Of a stretch of DNA of 42,351 nucleotides, positions 20,401 through 28,104 are shown piece after piece (positions within the stretch are counted from its first letter, which is position 1; each line of letters starts with the position of its first letter). Source of the stretch: Flavobacteriales bacterium UBA4466 (GTDB lineage Bacteria; Bacteroidota; Bacteroidia; Flavobacteriales_D; Sanyastnellaceae); the NCBI GenBank assembly GCA_905182895.1, contig CAJJDD010000015.1, positions 1 through 42,351 of the forward strand, read 5' to 3'. Position numbers and translations under genes: made by a program. The notes beneath the pieces are model-generated. The model had not been told where the DNA came from. It saw nothing but the letters and a program-made list of their open reading frames with translations, and did no database searches.

Positions 20401-21807
20401 TTAAGATTCTTCGTGAATTCCCCGTTCTGTTTTCTTCAAGTTTGGAGTTTTATCTACAAATTCTTCTAGAATTTTGAAGAAATTTAGAATGTCACTTTTC
20501 TCATTATTGGCGTTAATAGTCACAAGTCGAATAAAAGTATCTTCTTCAAAAGACCCAAATCCTACTACTGTGATTTGATGTTGATATAACGCGGTGCAAA
20601 GAGCTGAAGGGTCAATATTCTTATAGTTAAAGCAGATTGATATAGAATCATCGAAACTATACAATGTGTAATTCGAATTGTTTCGAATATATTCTCGAGC
20701 TGCCTCAGCTAATTCAAATTGATGGTCTACAATCTGTTTTAATCCATTTGTCCCTAAAGATTTCCATAGAGTCCAAAATTTTAAGGCATCATTCCTTCTT
20801 CCACATTGGAATGAAGTCTTACCAAGATTAAAATCGTCACCGTCTGTTTGATATAAATAGTCAGCTTGATTGCTGAACGAATCATAAAGGTGTTTTTTAT
20901 CATTCACCAAAATTATAGAACAAGTTAAAGGAGTTCCAATCATTTTATGAGCATTGTAGCTAAACGAATTAGATCTTTCAATTCCAGTTACTAGGTGTTT
21001 ATAATGATCACTGAATATTACACTTCCGCAATATGCTCCATCAACATGAAGCCAAACGCCATATTTTTCGGTGATATCAGCTATGTTATTAATGGGGTCG
21101 AAAGCTCCTAATACTGTAGTTCCAGCTGTAACATTAACGTATGTCGGCAATAGTCCTTCTTCTAAATCAACAATGATTTGTTTCTCTAATTTTTCTGGAA
21201 TCATTCGTCCTTTTGAATCAGCCGAAATGTATCGAATGTTGTTTTTGCCAATTCCAGCAAAACTAGCATTCTTCCCATTCGAATAATGTGATTCTTTAGA
21301 AGTGTATACCACCATAGGCTTAGACATACCGTCTGTTCTACAATTTGGATCCTTGGCATCACGAGCCATAACCAAAGCCATGTAGTTGCTCATTGATCCA
21401 CCAGTAGGAAATGTTCCATTACTTTGGTCACCATATCCTATTAGGTTACAAGATTGTCGAATGATTTCCTGTTCAATCCCAACTTGAGGTCCAGCTACTT
21501 TGTAAGTATACATGCTGTTGTTGAGCATTACTGCCAGTAAATCGCCTAGTACAGCTTTGCTCTGTCTGCCACCAAAAAGTTGGTTAAAGAATAAGTTTGT
21601 TGCCGTTTTAGGGGTAGAAATCAATACATCCTTCAGGACTTTTTTAAACTCATCGTCAACAATAGCAGATGGATTCAAAGAAAGGTCAACTGAGTCATAA
21701 AGTTTATCCGGATCAATTCTACTGGCAACTGGATGTTTATCTTCTTCACTTATTAAGACTTCAACTAGTTCATTAAATAGAACTAAATCATTACTTATAC
21801 TAGCCAT
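20401..21807 (-). CDS. PLP-dependent cysteine sulfinate decarboxylase (group II decarboxylase)
   Basis: An intact 468-residue fold-type I PLP decarboxylase. Key residues: His174 (SKESHYS, stacks on PLP), Asp256 (WLHVDGAY, pairs with the pyridine N) and Lys288 (SYNAHKM, Schiff base). Substrate choice: as I recall the animal enzymes, cysteine-sulfinate decarboxylase has Phe-(19 residues)-Ser-x-Tyr where glutamate decarboxylase has Ser-(19)-Asn-x-Phe. Here Phe78, Ser98 and Tyr100 (NQLF...NNSMYTY) give the former pattern exactly. It lies 10 bp downstream of a cysteine dioxygenase that would make its substrate, so conversion of cysteine sulfinate to hypotaurine is the favoured reaction. Aspartate or glutamate decarboxylation remains possible. 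The start ATG at 21807 is clear. Confidence 0.85.
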   Translation of the reverse strand: MASISNDLVLFNELVEVLISEEDKHPVASRIDPDKLYDSVDLSLNPSAIVDDEFKKVLKDVLISTPKTATNLFFNQLFGGRQSKAVLGDLLAVMLNNSMYTYKVAGPQVGIEQEIIRQSCNLIGYGDQSNGTFPTGGSMSNYMALVMARDAKDPNCRTDGMSKPMVVYTSKESHYSNGKNASFAGIGKNNIRYISADSKGRMIPEKLEKQIIVDLEEGLLPTYVNVTAGTTVLGAFDPINNIADITEKYGVWLHVDGAYCGSVIFSDHYKHLVTGIERSNSFSYNAHKMIGTPLTCSIILVNDKKHLYDSFSNQADYLYQTDGDDFNLGKTSFQCGRRNDALKFWTLWKSLGTNGLKQIVDHQFELAEAAREYIRNNSNYTLYSFDDSISICFNYKNIDPSALCTALYQHQITVVGFGSFEEDTFIRLVTINANNEKSDILNFFKILEEFVDKTPNLKKTERGIHEES

Positions 21808-21817
21808 GTTAATTGTA

Positions 21818-22372
21818 TTATATTAAATCGGTCATCTCTTCCGGGATTGTATTGTAGGAAAGTTTTTTTCGAACGGATTCGCCAGATTTTTCATCAAACA
21901 AATTGCAATTGTGGATTGGCTTTGCATATAAATGCAAGGACATGCTTTTTCCAGCGGATATGTTTTCCAAACAATGACATCCCATAAAATCAATCATGTA
22001 TGAAACATCGTCAGTTTTAGCCATGAATGTTTTAACAGTATTGAGTTCACCAGAAGAATTCACTTTGTAAATTGTTTCTTTAAATTCACCTTGAATGAAC
22101 TTTACCCAACACTCTTCGCCTCCATGGTCATGAATTGGGCTCTTTTGACCTTCTCCCCAACAAAGGAGAATCAATTGAAACTTTTCGTTCTCAACAATAC
22201 AGTTACGAGTATAGGATTCTTCAGACCAAGAGCAATAGGACTCAAAAGCACTAATTGGTAAATTAAATGAACGAATTATTCGATTGTACTTGGTCCTGTC
22301 CTCTTCAATTAGAGAGGTGACTAATTCGTTTATGGATTGATGCGTTTCGTTGTTCTGTTCAGTAAAATTCAA
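21818..22372 (-). CDS. cysteine dioxygenase type I
   Basis: An intact 184-residue cupin that oxidises L-cysteine to cysteine sulfinate with O2 and a 3-His iron centre. The ligands are visible as His81 and His83 (SPIHDHGG) and His133 (FMGCHCLEN), spaced as in the mammalian enzyme. Cys88 (GEECWVK) and Tyr149 (SLHLYAKP) occupy the positions of the Cys93-Tyr157 thioether cofactor of rat CDO; as I recall, most bacterial CDOs have Gly at the Cys position. It is the first gene of a two-gene operon with the downstream decarboxylase, with a TACCTTTG promoter element about 105 bases upstream. Direction of the pathway: cysteine to hypotaurine, and probably taurine. Confidence 0.92.
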   Translation of the reverse strand: MNFTEQNNETHQSINELVTSLIEEDRTKYNRIIRSFNLPISAFESYCSWSEESYTRNCIVENEKFQLILLCWGEGQKSPIHDHGGEECWVKFIQGEFKETIYKVNSSGELNTVKTFMAKTDDVSYMIDFMGCHCLENISAGKSMSLHLYAKPIHNCNLFDEKSGESVRKKLSYNTIPEEMTDLI

Positions 22373-22476
22373 AATAGGTAATCATCTGTTTTCTGCAAAT
22401 TCAATGGGTGACTGTATAAGTCGATATCCAAATAGGTGAATTAAATCGGTATGAAACCTCCAACCGCAGAGATTTT

Positions 22477-22484
22477 CAAAGGTA
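22477..22484 (-). promoter_or_regulatory. putative -7 promoter element TACCTTTG of the CDO operon
   Basis: The minus-strand TACCTTTG is an exact TAnnTTTG match in the 278-bp gap between the divergent CDO and symporter genes. It predicts a leader of about 95-100 nt before the CDO start at 22372. I saw no equally good element for the symporter. Confidence 0.4.
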
Positions 22485-22650
22485 GTTATTTAAGGCTTGT
22501 ACATTAACTAATTGAAGAGGTCGTTATTAAGATTTTCCAATTTTGTCAATATTTATGACCAATTTGCAATTTCTTGTAACACCATTGTTCAATTGTATTT
22601 TAAATAGTGGTTTTGATTGTCAAGTTAACTAAACTCAAATTTTATACACT

Positions 22651-24182
22651 ATGATGGACCAAGATTTTGTAATTAAGATATCTGTTTTAGCCCTTTATGT
22701 AGGTGTACTATTCCTAATTGGAATTTTAGCTTCTCGCAGAATCAAAGGAATGAGCGATTACTATGTCGGCGGAAAAAATATGGGTTTTTGGGCTGTGGCA
22801 TTTTCAGCTAGGGCTACAGGTGAATCCGGTTGGTTATTAATAGGATTAACTGGAATGGGAGCTATGGCTGGTTTTTCTGGTTACTGGGTTGTTGTTGGTG
22901 AATTACTTGGAGTTTTATTTCCTGGCAATTTATGGCTAAGCGATTTAAAAAGAGATCAGATAGCTACGGAGCAATCACTATTCCTGATTATCTACAAAGC
23001 CACTTCAAGTCTACTAACAATACACTTCGAATTGTAGCCGCCTCTATACTCGTAATTTTCATTGTGATTTATGTGGCTTCACAAATTGATGTTACTGGAG
23101 TTGCATTCAAATCAATGCTGGGTATTGACTATAGATTAGGTGCTTTGATAGGGTTTTTTATTGTTCTAACTTACATTTTTATTGGAGGTTTTGTTGCAGC
23201 AGTTTGGTCAGATCTATTTCAAGGTTTACTTATGTTTTTTGGATTAGTTCTACTTCCTATTGTAGTTTGGTTTTCTATGGATCATGGTGCTGGAATTACT
23301 GAGGGCACAGGCGTCACAGTAAAACGTAAATAAGTAATGGGAAGGAGTTCAGATCCTTGGATGAATCTGTTCACAATATTAGGATTCTCGATGATAGGGT
23401 TGGGATTTCTTGGGTCTCCCCAAGTATATGTTCGATTTATGTCTATAAAGGACGTAGCTGAGATTGATAAAGGAAAATGGGTAGCTGCTATCTTTACATT
23501 ACTTACTGATGCGGCTGCAGTTACTATTGGTATTCTTGGGCGTTTATATTTCACTAAAAGTGGCGATGATCCTGAAGCAATTTTAGGAAATAATGGAGAA
23601 GATGTATTGAGTATGATCACAGAAAGTTTCTTGCCTACACTTTTGGTAGCTGTCTTTATAGCTATTGTTTTATCTGCTATAATGTCGACAATCGATTCTC
23701 TTTTAATTTTAGCGTCAAGTGCGATTACACGTGACTTCTATCAGAAGATATTTCGTCCTCAATTAAAAGATAAAGACCTAACTAAGATTTCTAGAGTTTC
23801 TACAATCATTATGGCGTTTTCTGCTTTAATAATAGCTATGATCATGAACTATGTATCTCCAGATAGGCAAGTTTTTTGGGTCATTATATTTGGATGGTCA
23901 GGAATAGCGGCCACTTTTTGTCCTGTGGTTATTCTTTCTCTTTTCTGGAAAGGTTATTCGGAAATAGGAGCCATAGCATCTATGATAGCAGGATTCGTTT
24001 CAGTAATTATTTTCAATTTTGTGTTTAAAGAAATGGATGGTGTTGGAGAATACTTCGTAGCACTTGATGTATTAGCTCCATCATTTGCAGTAGCCATGAT
24101 TGCAGGATATATAGTTTCAAAATTATATCCTCCTAGAGCGGAGGCTGTAAAGATGATAGAAGAAATAGATAGTTCAAACTAA
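22651..24182 (+). CDS. sodium:solute symporter (SSS/PutP-like), frameshifted
   Basis: An inner-membrane Na+-coupled uptake protein of about 500 residues with some 12-13 helices, as in PutP. Features include the first helix VLALYVGVLFLIGILASRR, the DYYVGGKNMGFWAVAFSARATGESGWLLIG block (Na+ and substrate site region of the family), SDLFQGLLMFFGLV, LGFLGSPQVYVRFMSIKD and AIVLSAIMSTIDSLLILASSAITRDFYQK. The frame breaks near 22928 (one T short: TTTCC for TTTTCC) and around 23310-23336, where a same-frame TAA at 23331 and garbled residues suggest more than one error. Proline or another osmolyte is the likely substrate from family resemblance. It is divergent from the CDO/CSAD operon, so an osmolyte role is reasonable but unproven. 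Confidence 0.85.
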
Positions 24183-24237
24183 TATGACTAGCTTCTCATG
24201 ATTTATGTCCTAAGTAAAAAGCAACATTTTAGACTTC

Positions 24238-24280
24238 AATCCCTGAAAGGTGAAAATTCCACACCTAAAAACGGTGAGTG
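24238..24280 (+). other. short segment resembling part of a cobalamin riboswitch core
   Basis: GAAAGGTGAAAATTCC, then ACACC and AACGGTGAG, recall the GGUGnnAAUCC...CnACUGUnAG core of cobalamin riboswitches, with AGGTG/CACCT able to pair. The rest of the aptamer, including the GCCACUG box, is missing, and the nearest promoter-like element lies downstream of it, so this may be chance. Confidence 0.15.
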
Positions 24281-24293
24281 ATTAAAAAAGAAC

Positions 24294-24301
24294 AATCTTT
24301 G
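24294..24301 (+). promoter_or_regulatory. possible -7 promoter element AATCTTTG before the flavoprotein gene
   Basis: AATCTTTG-ACCC-ATG differs from TAnnTTTG at one base and has the same four-base gap to the ATG seen at maf and guaA. Confidence 0.3.
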
Positions 24302-24305
24302 ACCC

Positions 24306-25490
24306 ATGAGAAGAGAGTTGGCTATCATAGGAGGGGGTACAGCAGGTTTGTTCCTAGCGGCATTTTTAAACACGGATATTTATAATGTTACCATCTATGA
24401 AAAAAAGGCTTCTCTTGGGCGTAAGTTTTTGGTAGCCGGAGATGGAGGGTTCAACCTTACGCATTCTGAAGAACTCTCTAGTTTCAAGTCTAAGTATACT
24501 CCATCTTCATTTTTAGATATTGCTTTGGATCACTTTAGCAATACCGATTTGATAGAATGGCTTTTAGGCATAGGGATTCCAACTTTTATAGGAAGTAGTG
24601 GAAAGGTTTTTCCTGAAAAAGGAATCAAGCCCATTGAAGTTTTGAAATGCATAGAAGCATATTTGATAAAGAAAAACGTCAAATTTAAATTTAATAAAAC
24701 CTTCTCTGATTGGGGTGAAGAAAATTCATTAGAATTCAATTCCAATGAATTTATAAAGGCAGATTATACTGTTTTTGCTTTAGGTGGTGGAAGTTGGAAG
24801 GTTACAGGATCAGACGGTTCCTGGTTAGATGTGTTTAATAAAAAAGGCGTTAGTACATTGCCTTTTAAATCATCAAATTGTGCTTTTAGAATTAAGTGGC
24901 CCGAAAAGTTTATCCAGAACAATGAGGGAAAACCACTAAAAAACATTTCAATTTCATTACAGAATAAAGTCCAGAAAGGTGAAGCGGTAATTACTAAATT
25001 CGGGATAGAGGGTAATGCTATTTATGGATTAAGTCCCGAAATACAAGAAGCTTTAGTTATAGAAAATCAGGTGGTTGTTTATGCTGATTTTAAACCAACC
25101 CTCAGTTTATCAACTCTAATTGAAAAGTTGTCTCTATCAAGATCAAAAACGACTATTACTTTAAAAGAAAAAATAAAGCTATCCCGAACGGTAATAGAAA
25201 TCATAAAGGTGACATTGACAAAGGAAGAGTTTTTGGACGTTGAGGTATTGGCCAAATTTATCAAGAAATTTCCTCTGACAATTATAGATTTGGCCCCCGT
25301 GGATGAGGCAATATCTACATCTGGAGGAATCAATTTAAATGCCGTGGACTCCAATTTCGAATTAAAGAAAGTAAAGAACAATTTTTGCATTGGAGAAATG
25401 CTAGATTGGAATGCACCAACTGGCGGATATTTAATTCAAGCTTGTGTAAGTAAAGGGGTCTATTTAGCACATCAGTTGAATAATAAATGA
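24306..25490 (+). CDS. BaiN/HI0933-type FAD-dependent oxidoreductase
   Basis: An intact 394-residue flavoprotein. The N-terminal Rossmann dinucleotide motif is AIIGGGTAGLFLAAFL (GxGxxG-like) with an acidic Glu at the end of strand 2 (IYEKKASLGRKFLVAGDGGFNLTHS, the KxLxxGGGRCNxT-like signature of the HI0933 family). ALGGGSWKVTGSDGSWLD is the second conserved block, and the C-terminus GEMLDWNAPTGGYLIQACVSKG is typical. The shorter length and TGSDG signature fit the TIGR03862-like branch better than classic BaiN. The reaction is unknown. It follows the symporter with a 120-bp gap and may have its own promoter. Confidence 0.88.
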   Translation: MRRELAIIGGGTAGLFLAAFLNTDIYNVTIYEKKASLGRKFLVAGDGGFNLTHSEELSSFKSKYTPSSFLDIALDHFSNTDLIEWLLGIGIPTFIGSSGKVFPEKGIKPIEVLKCIEAYLIKKNVKFKFNKTFSDWGEENSLEFNSNEFIKADYTVFALGGGSWKVTGSDGSWLDVFNKKGVSTLPFKSSNCAFRIKWPEKFIQNNEGKPLKNISISLQNKVQKGEAVITKFGIEGNAIYGLSPEIQEALVIENQVVVYADFKPTLSLSTLIEKLSLSRSKTTITLKEKIKLSRTVIEIIKVTLTKEEFLDVEVLAKFIKKFPLTIIDLAPVDEAISTSGGINLNAVDSNFELKKVKNNFCIGEMLDWNAPTGGYLIQACVSKGVYLAHQLNNK

Positions 25491-25610
25491 CAGAATGTTA
25501 ACTCTCATAAATCACTAAGTGATGAAGAAAAGATAAATCTTCAACAATACATTACCAGATGTTATGGCAGTATGATTACCTTTCTTATACTGTTTTCACA
25601 CAAAGAAGAT

Positions 25611-25618
25611 TACTTTTG
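25611..25618 (+). promoter_or_regulatory. putative -7 promoter element TACTTTTG upstream of the folded element
   Basis: TACTTTTG matches TAnnTTTG and would start transcription near 25624, about 40 bases before the folded element at 25666. No long reading frame with a start follows on this strand before queE. Confidence 0.3.
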
Positions 25619-25665
25619 AGGTGAGTCTAAATATTTAGATAATAGCATTTTAAAATATTTATAAA

Positions 25666-25845
25666 TTTCCGCACCGAACATGTTTGGAGAGCTAACAGCA
25701 TTTTAATTGAAAACCACTCTGTAGAATTGCGATGGCGGGCCTTGGCCCATTTGTGGCATTGAACTAGAGGATTACAAAGCGTTCTTGGTGGTTTTGATCG
25801 TGTTTTTTTGAGTTCTTCCATTTACTCACGGTGCGGATTTTTTTT
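25666..25845 (+). ncRNA. candidate structured RNA (or MITE-like element) with nested inverted repeats
   Basis: A 409-bp gap between the flavoprotein gene and queE holds a ~170-bp unit closed by a perfect 9-bp inverted repeat (TCCGCACCG at 25668-25676, CGGTGCGGA at 25829-25837). Inside it nest AAAACCAC / GTGGTTTT (near 25711 and 25789), CTCTgTAG / CTAGAG, and a GGGC-CTTG-GCCC hairpin. The closing stem is followed directly by T8, as in a terminator, and a TACTTTTG promoter candidate lies upstream. The plan of closing stem, large asymmetric interior and apical stem recalls 6S-type RNAs, but I cannot match a known family. A non-autonomous transposable element with short terminal inverted repeats is the main alternative. 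A 64-codon minus-strand frame across it looks incidental. Confidence 0.4.
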
Positions 25846-25882
25846 CCTTTCGAGTTTCCTCTAAAAAAAGAGTAGGAGTAAG

Positions 25883-25890
25883 TACCTTTG
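25883..25890 (+). promoter_or_regulatory. putative -7 promoter element TACCTTTG of queE
   Basis: TACCTTTG is followed nine bases later by the queE ATG at 25900, predicting an mRNA that starts within a few bases of the ATG. A TTG at 25889 is in frame but lies inside this element, which favours the ATG as start. Confidence 0.5.
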
Positions 25891-25899
25891 TCTTCTAAA

Positions 25900-26541
25900 A
25901 TGTCTAATAAAACAAACAACTCAATTAACAGTCCATCCAAGTCAGCGACTTTACCTGTAATGGAGCACTTCTATACCATGCAGGGAGAAGGGCACTACGC
26001 TGGATGTGCAGCATATTTTATTCGTCTAGGCGGGTGTGATGTGGGATGTTTTTGGTGTGATGTTAAGGAGAGTTGGCCTATAGATGCCCATCCGCATCAC
26101 TCTATTGAAGATATGGTAGGTTGGGTTACAGAAGCCGAAGCTAATTTGGTAGTAGTAACTGGTGGAGAACCGGCTATGCATCAGTTAGCAGAGCTCACAG
26201 CAGCGTTGCAACGGCTAAATATTAGAACTCACATAGAGACTAGCGGGACTCATAAGCTTAGCGGCTCCTGGGACTGGGTGACTTTTAGTCCTAAGAAGTT
26301 CAAGAAACCTTTGGAGGAGTTCTACCAAGAGGCTCACGAATTAAAAGTAATAGTGCTTAAAAAGCATGACTTACAATGGGCTGAAGAACATGCTCAAAAA
26401 GTAAGTAAAGAATGTCAGTTGTTTCTTCAGCCAGAATGGGATAACCGAGAAGAAACAGAAGGGTTGATTTTAAATTTTATCCGCTCTAACCCCAAATGGA
26501 GAATGAGTGTGCAGCAGCATAAATTTTTAGGAATTCCCTGA
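25900..26541 (+). CDS. queE: 7-carboxy-7-deazaguanine synthase QueE
   Basis: An intact 213-residue radical-SAM enzyme that converts carboxytetrahydropterin to 7-carboxy-7-deazaguanine on the way to queuosine. The N-terminal block MEHFYTMQGEGHYAGCAAYF precedes RLGGCDVGCFWCDVKESW, where Cys46, Cys50 and Cys53 give the CxxxCxxC cluster motif. TGGEPAMH is the SAM-binding GGE motif, and HIETSGTHKL and SPKKFKKP follow. The length is that of the short Bacteroidota type. No other queuosine genes are in the window. GCGTTGCAA occurs inside the gene at 26203. Start chosen at ATG 25900. Confidence 0.93.
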   Translation: MSNKTNNSINSPSKSATLPVMEHFYTMQGEGHYAGCAAYFIRLGGCDVGCFWCDVKESWPIDAHPHHSIEDMVGWVTEAEANLVVVTGGEPAMHQLAELTAALQRLNIRTHIETSGTHKLSGSWDWVTFSPKKFKKPLEEFYQEAHELKVIVLKKHDLQWAEEHAQKVSKECQLFLQPEWDNREETEGLILNFIRSNPKWRMSVQQHKFLGIP

Positions 26542-26546
26542 GTTCA

Positions 26547-27378
26547 TTAAAGTTCAGATAAGAACTGAGTACCCAAATCCAACCCGTTTCTATAATCCCT
26601 TAGTATAGAGCTGTTTGAGTACGAGTAGGTACCGCTGTAAAGAAGGTTTTCAGGAGCTATTTCAGTGATTTTTAAATCATCTGGTGGGTTTTCAATAAAT
26701 TCTATAGCCTCATTATACTTTTTAAAGCTAGAATTGAAGATTTCAGATAAAATCGGATTTGATCTATAGTAAATACTTCCAAAATAGTCACCCCAGCTCT
26801 GGGTAGATTTCATCCCTGAAATCCAAGTACGAACTACTAATATCTCTCTAGCTCCCTGTTTGTAGGCCTCTATAACTGGCAGCGCATCACCCCAACCTCC
26901 ATCAAAATAGTTACTTTTGTCATGTATGTGCTGGCCTTTGGTCACGAAAGGTAAAGAGCACGAAGCCACTACTAAATCTATCCAATCTTCCTTCTGAGGA
27001 GTCAAGTACTCTGGTTTTCCGGTGTCTTTATTGGTCACTACGATGTTCAAAGATTTATTTGAAAAATTCTTAAGGCCATCTTCTACTAAAAAAGGAAAAT
27101 CATTGTCGGAGATTTCTTTTAGATAATCAATATCCATATAGCCTTTTGGCTGGAACGCTCTCTTGTAATCAGTGAAAGTGGGATGGTCGGCTAAAAATTG
27201 GAGTGCAGAAAAGCAGCTCTTGTATTGGTTCACTTATAAAATAAGATAGTGAGATAGACCCTCCTGAAATTCCATAATAAGAATTAAACGGATTGTACTT
27301 ATTCACTAACATAGCGTCCAAAACACCTGCGGTAAAACCTGTTCTAAATCCTCCTCCTTCTACTATTAAACAATCCAT
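26547..27378 (-). CDS. patatin-like phospholipase, frameshifted
   Basis: A cytosolic or membrane-associated lipid acyl hydrolase of about 277 residues. The N-terminal oxyanion block LIVEGGGFRTGFTAGVLDAM, the nucleophile elbow YGISGGS (GxSxG with Ser as nucleophile), the SLPFVTKG segment and the catalytic Asp in YFDGGWGDALPV are all present. It resembles the bacterial YjjU/RssA-type patatins. One frame break near 27215 joins YFISEPI to NQYKSCFSALQFLADHP. It converges on queE with only a 5-bp gap. The lipid substrate is unknown. Confidence 0.88.
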
Positions 27379-27427
27379 ACCGAAAGTTAATCGTTATAAT
27401 GCTGTGATTATTTATAGATCAGTAAAC

Positions 27428-27550
27428 TTACCATTCGTCCCTTGTAAGTAGTTTTAAGAGAGAGAGGATGTTATTTTGTAGCTCGGGAGAATAGGCTTTA
27501 AGATACTTTTTTTGAAGTAGTTGAGTGTTATCTGTTCGTTCGTTGTTGAA
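27428..27550 (-). CDS. possible small protein without a visible start codon
   Basis: Immediately after the fur stop the minus strand has an open frame of 40 codons: NNERTDNTQLLQKKYLKAYS, then PELQNNILSLLKLLTRDEW and a stop. The composition (charged, amphipathic, no rare runs) looks protein-like, but there is no ATG, GTG or TTG at its start; it opens TTC AAC AAC GAA after a TAA. In a window full of one-base errors a lost start is possible. I do not recognise it. Confidence 0.25.
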   Translation of the reverse strand, partial: FNNERTDNTQLLQKKYLKAYSPELQNNILSLLKLLTRDEW

Positions 27551-27554
27551 TTAA

Positions 27555-27956
27555 CTACTCAGAACAATTGTTACAGATTCCTTTAGCCTGAATATCTAAG
27601 GATTCTATGCTGAAATTAGGAATTTGGATTGTGGGCATTCTTTCTGCTTCTACACATAAAACCTTATCACATTCAGTACAACTGAAATGAATGTGTTGAT
27701 GATTATGCGTTTCTGAGCTGCATTCATCTATGCATAAAGCATACTTAGGATCTAAACCAGCGAGGGCGATTTCATGAATTATTCCCGAGGAAATAAAGGA
27801 TTTAAGGGTCCTGTATAACGTAATTCGATTATACTCGTTCAGTTTTTCGCCTATTTCTTGGGCAGACAAAGCACTCAATGAAGAATTAATAATACCGAGA
27901 ACATTTAATCGTAAAGGAGTTACGCTTAAATTTTTGTTTTGAAGAACTTCTTTCAT
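27555..27956 (-). CDS. Fur-family transcriptional repressor
   Basis: An intact metal-responsive DNA-binding regulator, 133 residues from the preferred start MKEVLQNKNLSVTPLRL (ATG 27956). An upstream in-frame start at 27998 would add 14 residues not typical of the family. The winged helix includes NVLGIINSSLSALSAQEIGE and RITLYRTLKSFISSGII. Regulatory-site residues are in HNHQHIHFSCTECDKVLCVE, and the structural zinc site uses CTEC with the C-terminal CNNC. Whether it senses Fe, Zn or peroxide is not clear; the His-rich HNHQHIHF and short length resemble the Zur/PerR-like Bacteroidota group. No obvious target is adjacent. Confidence 0.88.
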   Translation of the reverse strand: MKEVLQNKNLSVTPLRLNVLGIINSSLSALSAQEIGEKLNEYNRITLYRTLKSFISSGIIHEIALAGLDPKYALCIDECSSETHNHQHIHFSCTECDKVLCVEAERMPTIQIPNFSIESLDIQAKGICNNCSE

Positions 27957-28104
27957 CTTAATATATTCAACAATATTGCATAAGCTAATTTTTAACAATG
28001 TTACAACTATAAGCTTAGCAAGGAAATTTTATTATCATGCATATGAATTTTGATGTTTTACTTCTGTTTCGGTCAATAGGGTGTTTCACATCTGCCGTTT
28101 TTTA

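Noticed and set aside
22373-22650. A regulator gene in the CDO/symporter gap
   Set aside because: The 278 bp hold only promoter-like sequence and stops in all frames.
25627-25821. A 64-codon open frame on the minus strand before queE
   Set aside because: It lies across the nested inverted repeats, has a composition unlike neighbouring genes, and has no ribosome-binding or promoter signal. I treat it as a by-product of the folded element.
25668-25837. Integron attC site
   Set aside because: The ends do not match the RYYYAAC/GTTRRRY core sites, the length exceeds usual attC sites, and no integrase or cassette array is present.
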